DNA from: Notospermus geniculatus
Taxonomy: Eukaryota; Nemertea; Pilidiophora; Heteronemertea; Lineidae
Length of the DNA stretch: 64,000 nt
Direction: 5' to 3'
Assembly: GCA_002633025.1 (NCBI GenBank)
Contig: NMRB01001024.1
Coordinates: 157,436-221,435, forward strand
How positions within the stretch are numbered: the stretch's first letter is position 1; every line of letters begins with the position of its first letter. This document shows positions 56,901 to 64,000 of the stretch, piece by piece. The notes under the pieces were generated by a model. That model did not search any database, had not been told where the DNA came from, and saw nothing but the letters and a program-made list of their open reading frames with translations. The translations under genes and the position numbers were made by a program.

Positions 56901-59900
56901 TCCATGCTATTGTAGTGTGAAGGAGGTTGAAAAATGCCCTTCTTTGGAAACAGTTTAGTTTCTCAACTGAAACCCAAGGATGAACGATAATCCATGCTAT
57001 TTTTGTGTGAAGGAATTTAATAACAGTCTACCTTCTGGCTTTCTGTTAGAAACAGTTTGATTCTTTGGACCTGCTCCATTTTGATAAAAAAATAAGGGAC
57101 GACCCGTGCTATTTTTGTGTGAGAGAAGTTAAGTAAACAACAATGTTTAAAGTTTATTCCATATACCCCGGTAGGCCTACATTTGGTGAGTCGCACTTTA
57201 GTTGAACTTGGAAATTAATTTGTGTACATGTATATTGTGGAAATAAAACATACCGGTACTTACTGTTCATACTTGTTCCGGAAAATTGATGAAACCTAGC
57301 TTTCAGTCAGTCATCATTTGGGCTGCTATGAATGGGTTCTAGGTATCCGACTGACAAAGTTTACCCCTTTCTACTTAAGGGGCTTCCCCACCTGAGAGTT
57401 TTCTTGAAGTTGCCTCTGTTGTCAACTCAGCCATCAAAAAGATCAGTCATCAAAAAGACCAGTCCCGACCTCTCTAATCAGGAGACCACTCAATTAAGGA
57501 CAGCATTTGTCATTGATGGTATTCACTGGGAATTTAGCATCCGTTCAACTCCCCCAAAACTGACCACTACCGTACTAAAATCTTGGCCCGTATTCTAGAA
57601 GCTTCCTCAATTCTAAGATCCACTTTAATCTTTTGTATTCTGGCCTGCAAACAATAGCTAAAGGTAATACCTTGGAGTTCAGGAAGCTTCTAGAATATGG
57701 CCCCTTATCTTTTCAGATGGTCAGAATGTTTGGTTTGGCTCCACTCCTCCAGGTGGAGTTTCTGCTGTCCTCCTACCTTTAAAAGGCGACGTTATTCATC
57801 CTATGTTGGAGCTTTTTACAAATGGTAAGGAAACTCTGCCTCCAACTGAATCTTTAACGTCACTCAAATGCTGAAGATTGGGAAGGGGTGAAGTCAATTG
57901 TAGTAACAGCTCTATTCTTCATGCACTATCAAGTACACACTATATAGAGAGGCTGATATTCCAGCTGACCATCCTCCCCGATCTTGATTGGAGATTCATC
58001 CTTCTCCATAAAAAAGTTCAACTGCAGATAGATTGGTACAATGTAATTTAAAAGGAATGAAGAAATGCCCAAAAGAAAATGATTAAAGATAAAAAAAATT
58101 CTTTGAATCATTTCTGAAGGATTATTTTCATATTTTGTTGTAAACAAGTTGATGTTTGATGTTTGATTTGGACAAGCAGACGACAGTTGATGTTGTCTGC
58201 TCTTACAAAATATTTTGAATACGGTAACTATACATTCGGGGGCCTGTTTCATAAAGTGACTTTAAGTTAGTGGTACCATTAACTCAATGCATTTTCCTTT
58301 ATTACCTAGCTTAAAAGTCACTTTATGAAACAGGCCCCAGGGCCGTTGGAATGATTTTAAAATTGGATATCTTGCCTTGCTATTTGTTTAGTGAATGGGG
58401 GAATGATGGAACCGTTGTCCAAGCATCAGCCATGTTGGGTCACATCAGTCTTATGTCAGGTCACAGAAGGATGGTTGCCATGTGTGAATGGTGAAAAAAG
58501 ATTCTTCATTTCATTGGATAAATCCCAGCTGTTACTTAAGGTACGTGTGAATTGACCAACTCCTGGAAAATTGACAAAATTAAACTAATTCGTGAAAGCT
58601 GACAGCATTAAAGGAGCATGGTATTGCCACTTTTTCTCGACAGCCACCGCCACCGCGCCACTCTCCAACCTGAGGGTCTAACTACGTTTCGGCGAATGAC
58701 CCGATTTACTGCGTACATTTTGTAATGCATTTTTGTAGTTCGTCTTACCGCCGCTAGGTGGCTCCCTCTACATCGGCAGTCAAATAACGCATTTGAGATC
58801 CAATAACGTGCTCCTTTAAACCAAATTCTTGTAAGTTTAGTAGTAATATGTCAGTCATAGATTTCAATGGTGTGTTGCTGCTTTCCAAAATGTGGATCTT
58901 GAAGCAAAGACCTTGTTGATTGCTATCTTCTGATATTCATATCAGAGAACTTCATGATGCCAGAATTTCCTAACCCTTTTTCCAGTGGAATGATTCCACG
59001 GACTCAACAACCAAGAACTCCATGATGGGCAAGCTGCTGAGGATATCGGTGAAGTGCGCAAATATTTCAGGAGACCTCCGCATGGTTATCAAAACTGTTG
59101 GCAGTTTGAGTATCCAACTCCTTGAAAAAGGTGAGTCCTGGGCTGGGTTGCTCGCTTATGAATTTTTGACAAAACTCATGTTAGCACTAACTTGGTGTAA
59201 GCGCTAACTTTATGTTAGATGACGTAAAAAGACAATGGATTTTTACGTCATTTAAGATGAAGTTAGCGCTAACACCAAGTGAGCGCTATCGTGAGTTTTG
59301 TGCAACCGGGCCCTGGTCAACTAAGTATTCAGTGTGAGGACTAGGCAGTAGCAGTAGCCCAAACTGATAGAGGGAGGGCACAAGGAGAGTATCATGTTAA
59401 CAAACAACACTGCAGGGTTTCTCATGGCCGTGTGGGTGCAAAGGGGAGTATTCTAGCATCCAATGGAAATACCTAGTAAGTCACATTTTTGGAAAAAATG
59501 AGTTAAGGCCAAATTCGTACTTACTAGGTATTATTTCGTCATAATAAACAGTTTTTGTTTGCAAAATGTTCGCCAAAGCCTCGGAAAGATAGTGGTGCAC
59601 TTACTCGGTTTTTACGTCTAAGTCATCAGAATTGTGACTTACAATTGTGACTTACAATTGTACTACGTTTTTACCTTTGCAAATTAGCATGAAATCAGAG
59701 GTAAAACACAGGGTCGGATCCAGGGGGGGCGTGGGGGGCGTACGCCCCCCCTATTTTTGGCAGACCAGTGATTTTTTTTAGGAAGAAAACTTCGATCACA
59801 TAAAAATTCGAGTTTTTTGCTCTCAGATGCCAGGAAAATGCATCTAAAAGCACTTAAATTGTCAAATTTTTCGGGGGGAGGACCCCCAGACCCCCCGTTT

Positions 59901-62887
59901 CGGCTTCGCGCTCTCGGTGCTCTCCACCTCTGTCGAGCTACGCCCCCCCTTTCTGGCGACCCTGGATCCGACCTTGAAACATAGCAAATTGCATTTAATC
60001 CTGTTGTATGACATATTTTTAATTAGGAGTGTTTTCCACAACAAAACTCTTCCAAGTTCTCATTCCACATAAACCCATTTTTCTCAAAAACAAGAAAATG
60101 TGACATACTAGGCATTTCCATTGGACGCTAGTATTACCCCTGATGCAGTCGTATCAAAATCTTTGAAGATTTATACAGGATTATTTCTCAATTTTTCAGA
60201 TGTGAATCATAGGGCATCAGCGGTGAACAATTTGAGCACGCCGCTAGCACCACTACCGAAACTAGATGAAGGCGACAACCTGGTACTCATCATATCACTG
60301 CCAGTTACTTTGGGCATCATTGTCATAGCTGTAGCCATTGTCCTGGTTGTATGCTTTGTCATGCAGCAACGAGCTGTGAATGAGAAAGAGCGTGCCAAAA
60401 ATTTCGAGGGATTTTTGACACCACAAACGATGGTAAGTAATCAGGCCTATGTAATTAGTCAAAGTCACTCCAGTGAACCACAGTAGGTCCTAAGGCACTG
60501 TCCCCACATGACCCCGAAAAGTCAGAACATATAAACCACATGCAATTTTATCACATGAAGAATATTGTCACCTGTCTCCATAAGCGGCCATTCCAGAAGT
60601 AGGCCGCGCATGCTCGGTAGGAACTAGTTTGGTCCTCACCCACTCGTCGAGCCCACCAATGATGTTATATGGACTGTGTCCCTGTTTTTCTTTTAGACCA
60701 ACCCAGTTCCTAATGATGTGCCTGATGGTCCCCTGCCTGGCAGGCAATCTTACGATGATGCTCTTCCGACTGATCGCCAGCCAAGTCCTCATCAAGAGCA
60801 TGAACCAGTGAGTACAGTGGAATCTCCCATATTCGTTGTTTTGANAAGGCTAGCTACACCCCTGAGATGTGCACCTATCTGGTAGGGAAACACATACATG
60901 TGATTGGTTGTGGAATACGAATTTGCCTACCAGATACATGTACCCGGTACATGTAGTTGCATTTCATTTTATAATTGATGAATCATACAGATGCTCCTCA
61001 ATCTTCTTTCAGAAGAAATCGACTGGTGGTAGTCCAAAATGGCCGTCATTCAAAGGCCTGAGCCGGAAGACGTTAAAGAGGCAAGACGGCATTCCCCCCG
61101 ATGATGATTCCTACCAGAAAAACTGGCTACAGGTGAAAGAAGCATGTCGAAAGACGATATCACTCCCTCCAAGGACTGCCGAGTATTGGAGATCAAATCC
61201 GTACGTTCCTGAGGAGTCACGCAGCCACAATCAAGCCATGCAGACAATTCGCAGCCTCTTTCTCAGAGCGAAGGATAAAGTCCGTGGACGGTCTTCGTTG
61301 ATGCCAATTTATGAAGAAGAAGAGGCCCCTAGTGTTATATCTGGATCCAATTTAAGTATCGACTCGGCGTTATTTTCTATGTCGCCGAAGGGTAGTGTGT
61401 CAAGTGATCGAAGCAGACGACAGTCTGTTAGTAACGTGAATAATGCTTATGTGGAGGAGATTTTTTATCATATCACCGCAGAAATGAACCGAGAAATAGA
61501 TCGGAGGATTTTAGATGAGTATTCAGACGATAATTCAGATGGAGTCGAATTTGGTGATGGAATTTTTGGATACGACGGTACTCATGGTGCGGTTCCAGTG
61601 ACGAATATTGATGATTTGTCAGTTGACGTGGATGAGGGTATAAGCCAAAATCTTGGAAGTTCTGTAAATAATTCTCACTTTGGAAATGATGGAGAGCTCG
61701 AAATAGATATGCTTGATAACCCTAGTGCTGTCAATATAGGTATGCTTGATAACCATAGTGTTGTCGATATAGGTATGCTTGATAACCCTAGTGCTGTTGA
61801 TGTTAAACGATCTGACATTATTGACAATGATCGTATATTCTATCTGGCGGATAATAACAGAGACAGTGTGCTTGATTCTGATGATGTGAACCTCGGCGAT
61901 ATTTCACAGAAGTCTAGCAGTGATCAGAGTGACTTGGACTCCCAACCACAACGGCCCTCTACTCCCTCATTAATCCTAACTTCATCCCCAATGAGTCTTA
62001 GACATGTTCCCATTCCTCGCCCACTTCCCGGCTTGTCCACTTACACCCTCCCACCAGCTGTGTCTCAGACGACCAAGCACATACCCCCACTCACTCAACA
62101 AATAACTACCATTTCTAACAACATTACTACCTTTGCATCACCCAACAAAAACCACGATATTCTCGCACCACCACCACCACCTCCTCCCCCAACCTCACTT
62201 ACGAAATCCAGTCCTACGAAATCACAGCTGCCTAAAAGGGTGAAGCACTCAGCCCCCCAGCCCCCACCCCCTTACGATCGTTCAGACTCAGGTATGCACT
62301 CAGACTCAAGTTCCCTGTCTTTAGATTCACCATTGGCTAGTTCAGCAAGTTCTGATGGCCAATCTTCAATCAAAATGGACAAATCTACTAGACCTGGAGT
62401 AGGCCTAGCGTACAAACCAAAACCTGATGATTTGGAAAAGAAAACTCGGGTGCCTTCGTCAGGTTATCAACATTCCATTGAAATGATAGGGGATATTCTA
62501 ATGGTGGCTACAGAACCTGGACAAATGGTGTTGAAAAGTCCACAGCATCGCAGTGCTGTGAAATTCTGGGATGAAATGGGTTATCCATGTCCCAATAATG
62601 ACAAAGAACGGACTGTATCACTACAGAAGGAACGCAAGAAAAAGCGCCAGAAAATGTACTTCAATACTCCTCACAAAAAACAAATGTTTAGTGCCTATAA
62701 TCGCAAAACAATTGGCCTGGGATGTAATCCTAGTCAAACAAAAGTCGAGAAACGAACTTGGACGAATAGCATGGGACGTGGGTGCAACCTCCCTAGAAAA
62801 GCTTCGTCCGCTGAAGAAAGAAATGTTTGTTTAAAAACTTATAACAATTTGTCGTTACTGAGGCTTGGTGGTGTATGGGAAGTGTGA
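50965..62887 (+). CDS. type I membrane protein with PPPPY tail (possibly shavenoid-like)
   Basis: Exons: 50965-51247, 57717-57824, 58392-58540, 58986-59130, 60200-60432, 60697-60807 and 61013-62887. Phases agree throughout and total 2904 nt (967 residues plus stop). It has a signal peptide (HVIIAALLSLPHFLTWITLV, about residues 9-28), then an ectodomain with clustered cysteines in exon 1 (ECNATRC, CECQC) and further Cys and N-glycosylation motifs. A single transmembrane helix follows at about 256-282 (LVLIISLPVTLGIIVIAVAI onward). The cytosolic tail of about 685 residues has three IGMLDN(P/H)S repeats near 576-608, a proline run near 730, a WW-binding PPPPY near 765, and a conserved-looking GDILMVATEPG / KFWDEMGYPCP segment. 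I do not recognise it firmly. The Cys-rich N-terminus plus one helix and long tail recall insect shavenoid, an inference only. Another gene is nested in its first coding intron. Confidence 0.75.
51353..51410. repeat. perfect 25-bp stem hairpin
   Basis: Starting at GTGAAAGTTTATGGGTCTCA, 25 bp are followed by an 8-nt loop and the exact reverse complement. It lies just downstream of the first coding exon of the membrane-protein gene. The perfect stem suggests a recent origin; a small fold-back RNA is possible but unsupported. Confidence 0.8.
51709..51956. mobile_element. inverted-repeat element, TA-flanked
   Basis: AAGCCTAATTCATACTTCGA is inverse to CAAAGTATGAACTAGGCTT, with TA on both sides and inner GGCGTCCGACG/CGACGCC motifs. 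MITE-like. Confidence 0.65.
52089..52297. mobile_element. hairpin element related to 35892-36046
   Basis: TATAGAGGCTTTGCAATGAC with GTCATCCTGG is imperfectly inverse to GTGACATCATGCAAAGTCTC and TATA. It shares end motifs with the CRE-bearing element and lies about 375 bp upstream of the nested gene start. Confidence 0.55.
52672..55727 (+). CDS. nested acidic repeat protein, two exons (unrecognised)
   Basis: Exon 1 runs from 52672 (or the in-frame ATG at 52618) to 55246, ending GCTGCTG then GTGAGT. Exon 2 is 55540-55727 after CTATTTCAG and ends in TAA; the phase 1 join is open, giving 920 residues. The protein is very acidic. Nine heptads of EEEMRVS type lie at about residues 127-195 (21-bp DNA repeat at 53048-53250), suggesting a charged helix or coiled coil. 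About twelve 20-30-residue units of the form AEDGxDLPESTIIxVAESSS occupy about 450-790, including four near-exact DLAESTINVPVAES copies (54631-54799). I recognise no known family. It lies wholly inside the first coding intron of the membrane-protein gene, on the same strand; exon 2 stops the frame, so it is not an alternative exon of that gene. Confidence 0.65.
56067..56165. repeat. hairpin inside the 3'UTR array
   Basis: ACCATCCTCCCACAGCAGG is inverse to CCTGCTGTGGGAGGATGGT, with GCTCCTCTT/AAGAGGAGC inside. Inserted into a minisatellite unit. Confidence 0.75.
56318..56470. repeat. long hairpin inside the 3'UTR array
   Basis: AGGGAGTTTAAGAAATCAAA with CGATAAACGTTAACTTTACG is exactly inverse to CGTAAAGTTAACGTTTATCG and TTTGATTTCTTAAACTCCCT; about 55 bp of stem with a loop of about 45 bp. 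Confidence 0.85.
57242..57247 (+). promoter_or_regulatory. candidate polyadenylation signal of nested gene
   Basis: AATAAA in GTGGAAATAAAACATACC, about 1.5 kb after the nested gene stop and after the end of the minisatellite. Confidence 0.4.
57585..57703. repeat. inverted repeat before membrane-protein exon 2
   Basis: GGCCCGTATTCTAGAAGCTT is inverse to AAGCTTCTAGAATATGGCC. It ends 13 bp before the exon at 57717, so it overlaps the branch-point region. Confidence 0.75.
58237..58338. repeat. inverted repeat, CTGTTTCATAAAGTGACTT family
   Basis: GGGGCCTGTTTCATAAAGTG is inverse to CACTTTATGAAACAGGCCCC, a perfect terminal stem. Located 53 bp upstream of an exon. Confidence 0.8.
58612..58815. mobile_element. 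204-bp TTAA-flanked MITE
   Basis: Ends AGGAGCATGGTATTG and CAATAACGTGCTCCT are flanked by TTAA (58608-58611 and 58816-58819). It is a third family with the same target in this window. Confidence 0.8.
59140..59314. repeat. inverted repeat, AAAACTCATGTTAGC family
   Basis: ACAAAACTCATGTTAGCACT with AACTTGGTGTAAGCGC is inverse to GTTAGCGCTAACACCAAGTG and GAGTTTTGTGC. Starts 10 bp after an exon donor. Confidence 0.7.
59453..60131. mobile_element. nested MITE pair in membrane-protein intron
   Basis: Outer arms CTAGCATCCAATGGAAATAC with CTAGTAAGTCACATTTT, and inverse AAAATGTGACATACTAGG with CATTTCCATTGGACGCTAG. Inside, 59711-59974 has its own ends AGGGTCGGATCCAGGGGGGG and CCCTGGATCCGACCT. Confidence 0.78.
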
Positions 62888-64000
62888 CTCTTATTTCCGC
62901 ATGTTCCGTGCAGCGCATTTTGGATTTTCTAGAAGCTGAAACCCTTAAACGCCGTGGGTATCATATTTGATACCACAAATTGACTAATTAGCATATTAAA
63001 GATAATATATCACGACTTTATTGTTTACATTTAATGTTTGTAAACATGGATGTTTACATCATGTTATTTGGACTTTTTGGGACATGCCAACCCACCAAAT
63101 TGAATCGTTTTGGTGTCAAAAGAATTTTTAGAGGGGCACACCACCACCAAATTACCCATAACACAATAAAACACTGGACATAAACAAACAAAATGTAAAT
63201 AAACATTGATTTTCGTGGCCCGTGAAAATACCCGTGATATATTATCTTTAATTAAGAATATTTGATGTCCGCCCAAAATCACTCAAAGTTCACCACAAAC
63301 GCCTGTGGTATCATATTAGATACCAAACAGTGTTGCCACCTATCAGACGTTGGAAAAATTACAAGATCTATGCAAGGCCTCTGCCAGTCTGGGAACTTGG
63401 CGAATTTTACCCTTCAAAAACACCAGAATTTGCCGAGTTGAGAAGTAGATATAGGCTTTATAGGCATTTACTAGTCCAATGAATAACTTTAGAAGAAAAT
63501 GTGCGTATTTTGAATGTGATTTGGTGAAGTTTAGTAACTTTTGGTACCTGTTGCTGAACGTGGTATCAAATGTGATACCACCGGCTTTGAAGTTTCGGTA
63601 AAATTTGGGGCCATATTGGAAATATGCTGCTACTATACAGTGTGTGTTGTCAGTTTAGCTGATTGATATCTCAGGGGTTATGGCAAAGGGCTCTGGGGAT
63701 GTTAGGCCCTACTGAACTGAAAATGCATGGGATTTATTCATTCTGTACTGCTATTTTCCAACGCTAAAAAGCCTGAGGTATCATATATGCTACCGGCCCA
63801 AATTTGGCCCACCTGTCAAAAAAATGATATTTTCCCATTTCTTGGACCAAAATATATAATTTCACCGAATGGCATATTTTTCATTAAGGTATTTCATGGT
63901 TCAGGCTTTAACATTATGGTTGCCAACATTGAAATACATGTACTCTTGATAGTACAAATTTCACTGGTATTCTGTACATAGCTCATATACAGTAAATACG
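62888..64000. other. 3' flank of the membrane-protein gene
   Basis: No further gene is seen. It contains the TTAA MITE at 63000-63247. TGATACCA/TATCATAT motifs recur (62958, 63307, 63564, 63778), suggesting an older repeat around the MITE. The window ends without another exon. Confidence 0.5.
63000..63247. mobile_element. 248-bp TTAA-flanked MITE, copy 2
   Basis: Termini AGATAATATATCACGACTTT and CGTGATATATTATCT with TTAA at 62996-62999 and 63248-63251. It is colinear with 9620-9867 and exactly the same length. Confidence 0.88.

Larger units (their letters stand above)
55740..57140 (+). repeat. minisatellite 3'UTR (about 110-120 bp unit)
   Basis: Diverged units with anchors AAGGATGAG(T/A)GATGATCC, TTTTTGTGTGAAGGA, TGTTAGAAACAGTTTA and GAACCATTTTGATG repeat about ten times, directly after the nested gene stop. 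The AATAAA at 57242 lies after the last unit, so the array probably is the 3'UTR. Confidence 0.78.

Noticed and set aside
60121-60199. in-frame extension upstream of the transmembrane exon
   Set aside because: It lies partly in the terminal repeat of the 59453-60131 element, and ATTTTTCAG at 60191-60199 is a clear acceptor with matching phase.
1-64000. CRISPR arrays, bacterial operons, viral genes
   Set aside because: None seen; the tandem repeats lack spacer structure and all genes are intron-containing and animal-like.

Overview
The window is eukaryotic nuclear DNA. Its genes are split by GT-AG introns, it is crowded with short inverted-repeat elements, and it has several assembly gaps. 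The protein set, the very frequent TAGGCCTA/TACATGTA words and the high divergence between near-duplicate blocks suggest a highly heterozygous marine invertebrate deuterostome, such as an echinoderm or hemichordate. I cannot name the species from sequence alone.

Layout. (1) 16-3666, minus strand: the first five coding exons of a TMBIM4/Lifeguard-4 type Bax-inhibitor membrane protein, running off the left edge. (2) 4446-32736, plus: a complete KDM7/PHF8-family histone demethylase gene (PHD finger, JmjC domain, long Ser/Lys-rich tail, conserved C-terminus), head to head with TMBIM4. Its exons splice in frame to about 1149 residues, including a probable 18-nt microexon. (3) 39460-47153, plus: a phosducin-like protein (PDCL) gene of about 291 residues. 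(4) 50965-62887, plus: a type I membrane protein of about 967 residues with a cysteine-bearing ectodomain and a long tail carrying a PPPPY motif. I do not recognise it firmly; it may be shavenoid-like. (5) 52672-55727, plus: a two-exon, acidic, highly repetitive open gene of about 920 residues, nested in the first coding intron of gene 4, with a minisatellite 3'UTR.

Three large near-duplications shape the window: JmjC exons (9875-11735 against 12184-13922), KDM7 tail exons (17030-23896 against 24488-31764) and the KDM7-PDCL intergenic region plus PDCL exons 1-2 (34295-40417 against 40419-45437). Two have N runs at or beside their junctions, and all differ by intron indels as two haplotypes would, so uncollapsed haplotypes are the leading explanation. 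Reading phase adds a test. The JmjC block could be used in tandem in frame, the tail block could not, and the PDCL block lacks exon 3 in its first copy.

The paired blocks also work as an insertion-polymorphism experiment. They reveal elements with clean empty sites: a 670-bp TTAA/CCC-ended piggyBac-like MITE, a 379-bp TTAA element inside the A-box of a tRNA-derived SINE, a 423-bp AATT element, a 799-bp element with an ATGAT duplication, and a 242-bp element that ends 12 nt before a coding exon. One roughly 245-bp TTAA element sits at the same site in both copies but in opposite orientation. The TTAA-target MITE community is the most unusual signal here.
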